Source: Clostridia bacterium
Lineage (GTDB): Bacteria > Bacillota > Clostridia > Oscillospirales > CAG-382
Reading direction: 5' to 3'
Assembly (NCBI GenBank): GCA_017501055.1
Contig: JAFVXP010000012.1
Location: 1-6,996 of the forward strand
DNA length: 6,996 nucleotides
Shown: in pieces, positions 1 to 5,654 of the stretch
Layout of the letters: every line of letters begins with the position of its first letter
Numbering within the stretch: position 1 is the stretch's first letter
Made by a program: the position numbers and the translations under genes
The notes under the pieces: generated by a model
Told to the model about the DNA's origin: nothing
Databases searched by the model: none
The model's input: the letters and a program-made list of their open reading frames with translations, nothing else

Positions 1-2
1 CC

Positions 3-710
3 TGCGGTCTTGTTACCGAAGGCGAAAGATGGATGACTATGCTTGACATCCAGGGTCTTGAAGACTTCTTCGGCGACATGGACTTCAAGGTTGCAGGTAC
101 AAAGAAGGGTATCACAGCAATTCAGATGGACCTTAAGATCGACGGTCTTACCCCTGCTATAATCAAGCGTGCGCTTGAAACCACCCACGAGGGCAGAAAT
201 TATATTCTTGACGAAGTTATCACACGTTGCATCTCTGAACCCAGAGATGACGTTTCCAAATACGCTCCCAAGATGATCTCCACCAAGATCGACCCCGAAA
301 AGATTCGTGAGGTTATCGGTTCCGGCGGTAAGGTCATCCAGAAGATCTGCGCCGACACCGATTGTAAGATCGACATCGAGGACGACGGTTCCGTATTTAT
401 CTCTGCTGTCAATAAGGACAATGCATACAAGGCATTGAAGATCGTTGAAGCCATTGCAAAGGATCCCGAACCCGGCGAGATCTTCTACGGTACCGTTACC
501 AGAATTATGACATTCGGTGCGTTCGTTGAGATTGCTCCCGGCAAGGAAGGTCTTGTTCACATTTCCCAGCTTGACAAGAAGCGTGTTGCAAAGGTTGAAG
601 ACGTTGTTTCCATCGGTGACACCATCAAGGTTATCGTTTCCGAAATTGACGACAAGGGCAGACTTAACCTTTCCAGAAAAGACGCTCTTGACGTTGTGGA
701 AGATATTTAG
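3..710 (+). CDS. pnp: Polyribonucleotide nucleotidyltransferase (PNPase), C-terminal part, 5' end outside window
   Basis: This is the last 235 codons of PNPase, open from base 3 and ending at TAG 708-710. PNPase is a trimeric 3'-5' phosphorolytic exoribonuclease of mRNA decay in the cytoplasm. The fragment opens inside the second RNase PH core domain; the stretch DIQGLEDFFGDMDFKVAGT (fragment residues 15-33) is highly characteristic of that core. A KH domain follows at about residues 90-150, with the GSGG loop near 106-109. An S1 RNA-binding domain follows at about 158-230, containing GTVTRIMTFGAFVEI and EGLVHISQL. The protein stops right after S1, as is usual for the family (about 700 residues). 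The ATGs near base 33 are internal methionines, because the frame is open and conserved upstream of them. Family assignment is near certain. The downstream hairpins and terminator mark the end of its transcript. Confidence 0.97.
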   Translation, partial: CGLVTEGERWMTMLDIQGLEDFFGDMDFKVAGTKKGITAIQMDLKIDGLTPAIIKRALETTHEGRNYILDEVITRCISEPRDDVSKYAPKMISTKIDPEKIREVIGSGGKVIQKICADTDCKIDIEDDGSVFISAVNKDNAYKALKIVEAIAKDPEPGEIFYGTVTRIMTFGAFVEIAPGKEGLVHISQLDKKRVAKVEDVVSIGDTIKVIVSEIDDKGRLNLSRKDALDVVEDI

Positions 711-723
711 TCGCTGACGCTCT

Positions 724-750
724 CGATTGAAAACGCAAGGTTTTCAATCG
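724..750. repeat. Perfect 11-bp inverted repeat (hairpin 1 after pnp)
   Basis: CGATTGAAAAC at 724-734 is the exact reverse complement of GTTTTCAATCG at 740-750, with a 5-base loop GCAAG. It begins 14 bases after the pnp stop. It is followed only by GGTTTTAAG-type sequence, so it is a poor intrinsic terminator by itself. It could be an mRNA 3' stabilising stem or part of a repeat element; which of these is unknown. Confidence 0.75.
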
Positions 751-757
751 GTTTTAA

Positions 758-813
758 GAACATTGTTCGCTCGCACCTCGCGCCCGAACTCCGTTTGTGC
801 ACTCGCAATGTTC
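758..813. repeat. Inverted repeat with GC-rich interior (hairpin 2 after pnp)
   Basis: GAACATTG at 758-765 pairs exactly with CAATGTTC at 806-813. Inside, GCAC 773-776 can pair with GTGC 797-800. The interior is more GC-rich than its surroundings and has CTCGC-like repeats (CGCTCGC, CCTCGCGCC). The arrangement resembles an extragenic palindromic repeat unit. Only a genome-wide copy search would tell. Confidence 0.6.
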
Positions 814-820
814 AGAGGTG

Positions 821-851
821 TATTTTTCAAGGCACATGTCCTTGAAAAATA
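821..851. repeat. Perfect 12-bp inverted repeat (hairpin 3 after pnp)
   Basis: TATTTTTCAAGG at 821-832 is the exact reverse complement of CCTTGAAAAATA at 840-851, with the loop CACATGT. No U-tract follows, so termination is unlikely to be its main role. It is the third dyad in a row after pnp. Confidence 0.75.
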
Positions 852-857
852 CGAAAG

Positions 858-877
858 TTTATTGTATAGTCAATAAA
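858..877. repeat. Short AT-rich inverted repeat (hairpin 4 after pnp)
   Basis: TTTATTG 858-864 pairs with CAATAAA 871-877 around a 6-base loop, TATAGT. It is only 7 bp and AT-rich, so it could be chance. I list it because it sits directly between hairpin 3 and the terminator. Confidence 0.4.
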
Positions 878-879
878 TC

Positions 880-918
880 AAGGCTCTCGGGAAGAGATTT
901 CCGAGTGCCTTTGTTTTT
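880..918 (+). terminator. Intrinsic terminator of the pnp transcript
   Basis: AAGGCTCTCGG (880-890) pairs with CCGAGTGCCTT (901-911), 10 of 11 positions with one T-T mismatch, around a 10-base loop. A T-rich tail (TTGTTTTT, 911-918) follows. The reverse direction lacks a comparable T-run, so it acts on plus-strand transcripts. It lies 170 bases after the pnp stop, so the mRNA would carry a long structured 3' UTR. Confidence 0.8.
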
Positions 919-1000
919 CGATTTAGGTGATGTGTTTTCGTTATTTAACAGACATAGACTCAAACAAATTTTCAGCAACGGACCGTCACCGAAACAATGA

Positions 1001-1037
1001 AAAAACACCCGAGAACGTGACGTTTTCGGGTGTTTTT
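1001..1037. terminator. Bidirectional intrinsic terminator between convergent genes
   Basis: AAAAACACCCGAGAACG (1001-1017) pairs with 1021-1037 over 17 positions with a single G-U wobble and the loop TGA. The hairpin is flanked by T5 on the plus strand and by A-runs (1000-1005) that give a U-tract on the minus strand. It ends 5 bases beyond the stop of the minus-strand lipoprotein gene and so ends that transcript. On the plus strand it is a second barrier behind the pnp terminator. Confidence 0.87.
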
Positions 1038-1042
1038 GTTTA

Positions 1043-1798
1043 TTATCTGTTTTGTTGTTTATAACCGGAATATCTCGTTTCGAGGTCTTCGAGATCGAGG
1101 TCGTCAAAGAAGCCGTTATCGTAGCCTTCTTGCAACGTATAAATCTTTTCGCCGTCCCAAACGAGCGCAGCATTTGTATCAGGGAACCAAAGAATTCTGC
1201 CGTTGAAATCGAATTCATATTCCATACAACCCACGATCATCTCATTGTAAGTGACGTAAACGGTATAATATTTGCCGTCGCCGTACGGTCCGCAAAAGTT
1301 TGTTTCAACTTCTTCTTTAGTCAACCAATCACGGCGGTTGTAGCGGTCGAGATATGCTTCTACGAACTCTTCTTTCTCGGATTCCGGAGGCTGTACCATT
1401 TCAAGCTTGATATTATACGTGCCGTCAAAGCTTTGTCTTAGCAAAATCCAATCCAATTTTGTGACCTCTCCGTCATAGTTGACATCTGCAAAGATTTCGT
1501 TTTTATCACAAAAATCATATGTTCTGTTTACAACACGTCTTATTAAGGCATAGTCCTTTATATCTCTCACGCCGTCGGCATTAACGTCGCCTCGTTTATG
1601 CAGGGTAATGTCAGAGGAATTATCGTAAAGAGGTGTTTCCGAAGGTGCTCTTTCGAGAATCACTGCTGAAGCTTCGGGCAAAACGTTTTTATCCGCTGTA
1701 TTGGGATCATCTTCACCGATTTCATCAGATGCACAGCTCAAAAAGCAAGCAGGCAAAATCAGTACGCAAAGCAGTAATGCAACAATTCGGTTCCTCAT
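1043..1798 (-). CDS. Putative secreted lipoprotein with a dockerin type I domain and an uncharacterised C-terminal domain
   Basis: The product has 251 residues. Residues 1-22 form a signal peptide with a basic start and a hydrophobic core. Cysteines at 18 (LPAC) and 22 (FLSC) are possible lipidation sites, so the protein is probably exported and membrane-anchored, though plain secretion cannot be excluded. A Ser/Pro/acidic linker follows. Residues 70-91 (GDVNADG...D82) and 104-125 (ADVNYDG...D116) are two complete dockerin F-hand calcium loops. Ligands D71/N73/D75/D82 and D105/N107/D109/D116 are all present. Dockerins bind cohesins in cellulosome-like complexes. Residues about 145-251 have no catalytic motif I recognise. 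Their end (ALVWDGEKIYTLQEGYDNGF then an acidic LxxEDL) resembles a tail I recall in hypothetical clostridial proteins. AGGGGG lies 6 bases before the ATG and supports the start. The gene is monocistronic, with its own promoter and terminator. The dockerin call is firm; the function is unknown. Confidence 0.85.
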   Translation of the reverse strand: MRNRIVALLLCVLILPACFLSCASDEIGEDDPNTADKNVLPEASAVILERAPSETPLYDNSSDITLHKRGDVNADGVRDIKDYALIRRVVNRTYDFCDKNEIFADVNYDGEVTKLDWILLRQSFDGTYNIKLEMVQPPESEKEEFVEAYLDRYNRRDWLTKEEVETNFCGPYGDGKYYTVYVTYNEMIVGCMEYEFDFNGRILWFPDTNAALVWDGEKIYTLQEGYDNGFFDDLDLEDLETRYSGYKQQNR

Positions 1799-1804
1799 AA
1801 TATG

Positions 1805-1810
1805 CCCCCT
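1805..1810 (-). promoter_or_regulatory. Ribosome binding site of the dockerin lipoprotein gene
   Basis: AGGGGG on the minus strand lies 6 bases before the ATG at 1798-1796. It supports this start, which also places the signal peptide exactly at the N-terminus. Confidence 0.7.
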
Positions 1811-1839
1811 TACAAAAGTTTATGTTATCCCTCAATTTA

Positions 1840-1868
1840 ATAATAACATTTTCTTCACTTGAATACAA
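1840..1868 (-). promoter_or_regulatory. Predicted sigma-A promoter of the dockerin lipoprotein gene
   Basis: Read on the minus strand, TTGTAT (1863-1868) and TATTAT (1840-1845) are separated by exactly 17 bases. The -10 matches 5 of 6 consensus positions; the -35 is weaker. Transcription would start near 1833, giving a leader of about 35 bases before the ATG at 1798. Confidence 0.55.
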
Positions 1869-1932
1869 TCGTTAACTGCCACAATCTTTATTTTTAACTT
1901 TTGTTTATGTTCACATTCATATTTCTAAACGC

Positions 1933-1961
1933 TTGACTATGGCGGAAGTATTTGGTATAAT
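1933..1961 (+). promoter_or_regulatory. Predicted sigma-A promoter of the deoB-pdp-tsaE-tsaB-rpiB operon
   Basis: TTGACT (1933-1938) and a perfect TATAAT (1956-1961) are separated by 17 bases. Transcription would start near 1968, leaving a leader of about 34 bases before the deoB ATG. The leader is too short for a riboswitch, and I see no clear operator dyad. It is divergent from the lipoprotein promoter, with facing -35 boxes about 65 bases apart. Confidence 0.85.
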
Positions 1962-1985
1962 TAATCTGTATCGCTGTAGAATAAC

Positions 1986-1995
1986 GGAAGGAGGG
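1986..1995 (+). promoter_or_regulatory. Ribosome binding site that fixes the deoB start
   Basis: GGAAGGAGGG lies 6 bases before ATG 2002. The open frame extends upstream to the TTG at 1933, but that region is the promoter itself, so translation must begin at 2002. Confidence 0.9.
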
Positions 1996-2001
1996 CTTTT
2001 T

Positions 2002-3153
2002 ATGTATAAGAGAGTTTTTATTGTTGTTTTGGACAGTCTCGGTATCGGGCACGCAGTTGATGCTTCCGATTTTGGTGATTGCGGCGCACACACCTTAAAA
2101 AGTGTTATGAGTGCAAAGCCCGAACTTCCAAACCTTACAAGGCTTGGGTTATTTAACATCAAGCGTGCGGAATTGACTGAATTTGCAGTTGAATCCCCTA
2201 TCGGTCTTTACGGATATGCCGAAGAAGCAAGCAAAGGCAAGGACACAACGGTGGGTCATTGGGAGATCGCAGGGGTTATTTCCGAACGTCCTCTGCCGAC
2301 CTATCCGAACGGTTTCCCGAGCGAGATCATTGACGAATTTCGCAGGCAAAACGGGGTTGAAATACTTTGTAATATGCCTTATTCGGGAACCGAGGTTATC
2401 AAGGATTACGGCGAGGAACACGTTAAAACGGGCAAGCCCATCGTTTATACCTCTGCGGACAGCGTTTTCCAGATTGCGGCGCACGAGGATATTATCCCTC
2501 TCCCCCGTCTTTATGAGCTTTGCGAAAGCGCAAGAAGGATATTAAAGGGCGAGCACGCCGTCGGACGTGTTATTGCAAGACCTTTTTCCGACAAGGACGG
2601 TGAATTTTACCGCACGGGCGGAAGGCACGATTATTCCCTTGAGCCTACGGGCAAGACCTTGCTTGACGGCTTGAAGGAAAAGAATTTTGACGTTATTTCT
2701 GTTGGCAAGATCAACGATATTTTCGCCTCCCGAGGGGTTACGGAAAGCAATCCCACAAAAAACAACGTTGAGGGCGAAAGCAAGCTTTTGGAAATGCAAA
2801 AGCGTGATTTTAACGGTCTTTGTTTCGTTAATCTTGTTGATTTTGATATGGTGTACGGACACAGAAACGATATAACGGGCTATGCAGACGCATTGGCTCG
2901 GTTTGACGTTACTTTGGGTGAATTTATCGAAGGCATGAACGATGGCGACCTTCTTATTATAACGGCAGACCACGGTTGCGACCCCGGATTTAAGGGTACT
3001 GACCACACACGTGAAAACATTCCTATTTTAGCATACGCAAACAATATCCAGCCGAAGGATCTGGGCGGTTTTAAGACCTATTCGGTCATAGCAAAGACCG
3101 TTGCAAAGAATTTTGGTATTGAAAACGATTTCTCGGGCGAAAGTTTTATTTAG
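2002..3153 (+). CDS. deoB: Phosphopentomutase
   Basis: The product has 383 residues, close to the usual 390-400. It interconverts (deoxy)ribose-1-phosphate and (deoxy)ribose-5-phosphate in nucleoside salvage and belongs to the alkaline phosphatase superfamily. The N-terminus RVFIVVLDSLGIG carries metal ligand D11. KDTTVGHWE (80-88) carries the threonine that is phosphorylated during catalysis (T82). Further metal-site residues are D153 (TSADS), D282 and H287 (DFDMVYGH), D323-H324 (TADHG) and H335 (GTDHTRE). Their spacing matches what I recall of the Bacillus cereus enzyme. All expected ligands are present, so it should be active with Mn2+. The start at 2002 is set by the strong ribosome binding site and by alignment to the family N-terminus. 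It is first in the operon, 27 bases before the phosphorylase that makes its substrate. Confidence 0.97.
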   Translation: MYKRVFIVVLDSLGIGHAVDASDFGDCGAHTLKSVMSAKPELPNLTRLGLFNIKRAELTEFAVESPIGLYGYAEEASKGKDTTVGHWEIAGVISERPLPTYPNGFPSEIIDEFRRQNGVEILCNMPYSGTEVIKDYGEEHVKTGKPIVYTSADSVFQIAAHEDIIPLPRLYELCESARRILKGEHAVGRVIARPFSDKDGEFYRTGGRHDYSLEPTGKTLLDGLKEKNFDVISVGKINDIFASRGVTESNPTKNNVEGESKLLEMQKRDFNGLCFVNLVDFDMVYGHRNDITGYADALARFDVTLGEFIEGMNDGDLLIITADHGCDPGFKGTDHTRENIPILAYANNIQPKDLGGFKTYSVIAKTVAKNFGIENDFSGESFI

Positions 3154-3180
3154 ATTTTAGTATTCGGGAGGTTAACGGTT

Positions 3181-4500
3181 ATGTTGAAAATGCACGACAT
3201 TATCACAAAAAAGCAGGACGGGCGAGAGCTTGACGAAGAAGAAATTGCGTTTTTCGTTAAGGGTGTTGCCGACGGTTCTATTCCCGATTACCAGATCTCT
3301 GCGCTTTTGATGGCAATTTGGTTTAAGGGTATGACGGAAGAAGAGACCGTTACGCTTACCGAATGTATTGCCGACAGCGGAGAGATGAACATTCTTCCTT
3401 CCGTTAACGGAAAAAAGGTTGACAAGCACAGCACGGGCGGTGTCGGCGACAAGGTATCTCTTATTGTCGGTCCTATGGTTGCCGCCGCAAACAAGGGAAT
3501 CTACGTTCCGAAAATGGCAGGCAGAGGGCTTGGTTTTACAGGCGGTACGCTTGACAAGCTTGAATCCTGCAAAGGCGTTGATACCGAGATCTCGGCAGAA
3601 GAGTTTGAAAGGATCGTTTCGGAAATCGGTTTTTGTATTGCCGGGCAAAGCAAAAGGCTTGCGCCTGCAGATTCAAAGCTCATTTCCTTGCGTGACGTTA
3701 CGGGTACGGCAAACTGTATACCTCTCATTGCGGCAAGCGTTATGAGCAAGAAGATCGCATCGGGCAATGAATGTATCGTTCTTGACGTTAAGTGCGGAAG
3801 CGGTTCTTTTTGCAAGACCGTTCGTGATGCCGAAGAGCTTGCAAGGCTTATGGTACGCATCGGCGCAAGAGAAAACCGAAAGACTGTTGCTCTTATAACC
3901 GATATGTCTGCTCCTTTGGGAACGGCTGTCGGCAACAGCGTTGAGCTTATTGAGGCCATACGTGTCCTTGAAGGCAGAGGCGACGAGGAATTGACCGAGC
4001 TTTGCATTACCGTTGCGGCGAATATGCTTTATGCGGCGAACGCAGGTGATTATCAGACCTGTGTTGCGATTGCCGAGGAGACCATTTACGACGGAAGCGC
4101 AAAGGAAAAGCTTGCCGACCTCGTAGAACGGCTCGGCGGTGACAGAAGATATATTTACGACGTTAGTCTTTTTGAAGAAAGCAACGTTACGGCTATGCTT
4201 GTTTCGGACAGAAGCGGATATATCACCCGTATCGACGCTATGGGTGTCGGAAAGGCGGCGGCTGTGCTCGGTGCAGGCAGAGAGGTTATCGGCGCTTCAA
4301 TAGACCACACGGCGGGTATTTTACTTAACAAAAAGATCGGTGACAGAATCGAAGAAGGCGAAGCTCTGGCAACTATCATGGCAAAAGACCTTGAGCGTGC
4401 TCAATTCGGTATGGAATACCTCTTCAAAGCAGTTACCATCGGAAGTGAACCGCCCGAAAAGAGAAAGATCATCATTAAATGCATTGGCGCAGAGTGTTAG
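3181..4500 (+). CDS. pdp: Pyrimidine-nucleoside (thymidine) phosphorylase
   Basis: The product has 439 residues, a normal length. It cleaves thymidine, uridine or deoxyuridine with phosphate to the base and (deoxy)ribose-1-phosphate, the substrate of the DeoB encoded before it. It belongs to nucleoside phosphorylase family II: N-terminal helical domain, glycine-rich phosphate site KHSTGGVGDKVSL (82-94; H83), GRGLGFTGGTLDKLES (114-129), and R171, S186 and K190 in LRDVTGT and SVMSKK. F210 is present. The C-terminal domain (about 345-435) has the usual pyrimidine phosphorylase C-domain pattern. Two substitutions stand out: F119 where the family usually has His (GLGHTGG), and I168 where I recall a pyrimidine-contacting Tyr. 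GGGAGG (3166-3171) lies 9 bases before the ATG. ATG 3190 is a less likely alternative start. Whether it is pdp-like (broad) or deoA-like (thymidine) cannot be settled by eye. Confidence 0.95.
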   Translation: MLKMHDIITKKQDGRELDEEEIAFFVKGVADGSIPDYQISALLMAIWFKGMTEEETVTLTECIADSGEMNILPSVNGKKVDKHSTGGVGDKVSLIVGPMVAAANKGIYVPKMAGRGLGFTGGTLDKLESCKGVDTEISAEEFERIVSEIGFCIAGQSKRLAPADSKLISLRDVTGTANCIPLIAASVMSKKIASGNECIVLDVKCGSGSFCKTVRDAEELARLMVRIGARENRKTVALITDMSAPLGTAVGNSVELIEAIRVLEGRGDEELTELCITVAANMLYAANAGDYQTCVAIAEETIYDGSAKEKLADLVERLGGDRRYIYDVSLFEESNVTAMLVSDRSGYITRIDAMGVGKAAAVLGAGREVIGASIDHTAGILLNKKIGDRIEEGEALATIMAKDLERAQFGMEYLFKAVTIGSEPPEKRKIIIKCIGAEC

Positions 4501-4510
4501 TCAATGCATT
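4478..4510 (+). promoter_or_regulatory. Stem-loop around the pdp stop codon, just before the tsaE ribosome binding site
   Basis: AATGCATTGGC (4478-4488) can pair with GTCAATGCATT (4500-4510) over 11 positions with one G-U wobble. The loop spans 4489-4499. The pdp stop codon TAG (4498-4500) lies at the loop's 3' edge. The likely tsaE Shine-Dalgarno (4511-4516) abuts the stem. A role in translational coupling or RNA processing is inference. Confidence 0.5.
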
Positions 4511-4516
4511 GAAAGG
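4511..4516 (+). promoter_or_regulatory. Weak, distant ribosome binding site for tsaE
   Basis: GAAAGG is the best Shine-Dalgarno match before the tsaE ATG, but it lies 14 bases away, further than for the other genes here. There is no other usable start codon downstream of the in-frame stop at 4510-4512. The N-terminus matches the family, so the start stands, with probably weak or coupled initiation. Confidence 0.45.
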
Positions 4517-4530
4517 CAGTAATATATAAG

Positions 4531-4950
4531 ATGCAGGAATTTATATCAAACAGCGTTGCCGAAACAGAAGAGATCGCTTCGGTCATTGCAGAAAAGCTTA
4601 AAAACGGCGGTTTTCTCGCTTTATACGGCGGTATGGGTGCAGGCAAGACGGCTTTTGTACGCGGTATTGTAAAGACGCTTTGCCCCGAATGTATCGAGCT
4701 TGTCCATTCCCCTACCTTTGCCATTGTTAACGAATACCGCGGAAACGGCATAAACATTTTCCATTTTGACCTATACCGTCTTACTGACGATGACGACCTT
4801 TATTCGACGGGTTATTACGATTATATCGAGCAGGGCGGAATTACCATTACCGAATGGAGCGAGCTTTTTGAAGATGCAATACCCGAAGGTGCATTGAAAT
4901 TGAAAATCGAACATATCGGAGAAAGCGGAAGGAGATTCACCTTATGTTAA
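4531..4950 (+). CDS. tsaE: tRNA t6A biosynthesis ATPase TsaE
   Basis: The product has 139 residues, typical for the family (about 140-155). TsaE is the small P-loop ATPase that works with TsaB and TsaD to attach threonylcarbamoyl to A37 of ANN-decoding tRNAs. Its ATPase activity resets the TsaBD complex. The Walker A motif GGMGAGKT is at 33-40. SPTF is at 60-63, with a switch-I-type threonine at 62. HFDLYR is at 78-83 (D80), and ITEWSE at 106-111 carries E108 and W109, all hallmark positions of the YjeE/YdiB family. It begins 30 bases after the pdp stop, and its last codons overlap the tsaB start by 7 bases, so the two are probably translationally coupled. Confidence 0.96.
   Translation: MQEFISNSVAETEEIASVIAEKLKNGGFLALYGGMGAGKTAFVRGIVKTLCPECIELVHSPTFAIVNEYRGNGINIFHFDLYRLTDDDDLYSTGYYDYIEQGGITITEWSELFEDAIPEGALKLKIEHIGESGRRFTLC
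4927..4934 (+). promoter_or_regulatory. Ribosome binding site of tsaB inside the end of tsaE
   Basis: GGAAGGAG sits within the tsaE coding sequence, 9 bases before ATG 4944. It fixes the tsaB start and the 7-base overlap. Confidence 0.8.
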
Positions 4951-5654
4951 TAGTGGCTTTGGACAGCACGGCGGTTACGGCAAGTGCAGCCGTGGTTGAG
5001 ATAAACGAAGGCAGGGTCTCTACCTTTGGTCTTTTTACCGTAAAAAACAAATTAACTCACAGCGAGATACTTCTCCCGTTGCTTGAAAATGCACTGACGC
5101 AATACGGCGCAGACATCAAGGATATTGACCTTTTTGCGGTAAGCGCAGGTCCCGGCTCTTTTACGGGAGTTCGCATCGGTGCGGCGACGGTAAAGGGTCT
5201 TGCCTTTGCCGAAAACAAGCCTTGTGTTTCGGTTTCTGCTCTTGAGGCGCTTGCAAAGAATATCGGCAGAGGCTACGTTTGTGCGGTTATGGACGCAAGA
5301 CGTGATCAATTCTATACTGCTCTCTTCAAGGACGGAGAACGTATTACGGAAGACGAAGCCCTCTCGGCACAGGAGATTTACGAAAGAATAAAGAATTTTG
5401 ATGACGTTACTGTTTGCGGTGACGGAACGGAAAAGTTTATCTCGCTTTGCCCTAACGCCGGCAACCTTTTCCCTTCTTCTATGACAAGCAGAGATCAAAA
5501 CGCATTATCCGTTGCGGTATGCGGATATGAAAAATACATAAAAGACGAAGCAATTACGCCCAAGGAGCTCAAGCCGATATACTTGAGAATGCCCCAAGCG
5601 GAAAGAGAAAAGCTTGAAAGAGAAAAAGCAAAGAAAGAGGAAGAAAACAAATGA
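4944..5654 (+). CDS. tsaB: tRNA t6A biosynthesis protein TsaB
   Basis: The product has 236 residues, normal for TsaB (about 220-240). It is the ASKHA-fold partner that dimerises with TsaD and is required for t6A formation; it is not itself the catalytic subunit. Hallmarks are MLIVALDSTAVTASAAV at the start, SAGPGSFTGVRIG at 67-79, MDARRDQFYTALF at 116-128 and PIYLRMPQAE at 211-220. The last 16 or so residues are a Lys/Glu-rich charged tail. It lacks the metal-binding HxxxH motif of TsaD, which excludes the longer paralogue. It overlaps tsaE by 7 bases and rpiB by 4 bases (ATGA). In Bacillus-type operons rimI and tsaD usually follow. Here rpiB does, so tsaD must lie elsewhere in the genome. 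Confidence 0.95.
   Translation: MLIVALDSTAVTASAAVVEINEGRVSTFGLFTVKNKLTHSEILLPLLENALTQYGADIKDIDLFAVSAGPGSFTGVRIGAATVKGLAFAENKPCVSVSALEALAKNIGRGYVCAVMDARRDQFYTALFKDGERITEDEALSAQEIYERIKNFDDVTVCGDGTEKFISLCPNAGNLFPSSMTSRDQNALSVAVCGYEKYIKDEAITPKELKPIYLRMPQAEREKLEREKAKKEEENK

Larger units (their letters stand above)
711..1042. other. Gene-free intergenic region rich in inverted repeats, between pnp and the convergent lipoprotein gene
   Basis: These 332 bases contain no credible coding region. From left to right they hold four inverted repeats (724-750, 758-813, 821-851, 858-877), an intrinsic terminator (880-918), and a stretch at 919-1000 in which I see no feature. A bidirectional terminator (1001-1037) serves the convergent genes. 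I recognise no known RNA family or riboswitch. Confidence 0.8.

Noticed and set aside
797..1000. Plus-strand open frame of 67 codons after pnp
   Set aside because: It runs through hairpin 3 and the pnp terminator, lacks a ribosome binding site, and its product resembles nothing I know.
859..1218. Minus-strand open frame of 119 codons overlapping the end of the lipoprotein gene
   Set aside because: It overlaps the well-supported dockerin gene in another frame, passes through both terminators, and has no domain or start signal.
1933..2001. Longer deoB start at TTG 1933, adding 23 codons
   Set aside because: The TTG is part of the -35 box and the region includes the -10 and the ribosome binding site. 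ATG 2002 fits the family N-terminus.
2542..3006. Minus-strand open frame of 154 codons within deoB
   Set aside because: It is an antisense shadow of a conserved gene, with no start signals or recognisable product.
3501..4007. Minus-strand open frame of 168 codons within pdp, Ser-rich product
   Set aside because: The serine-rich composition comes from reading codon-biased DNA backwards. The plus-strand frame is a conserved enzyme.
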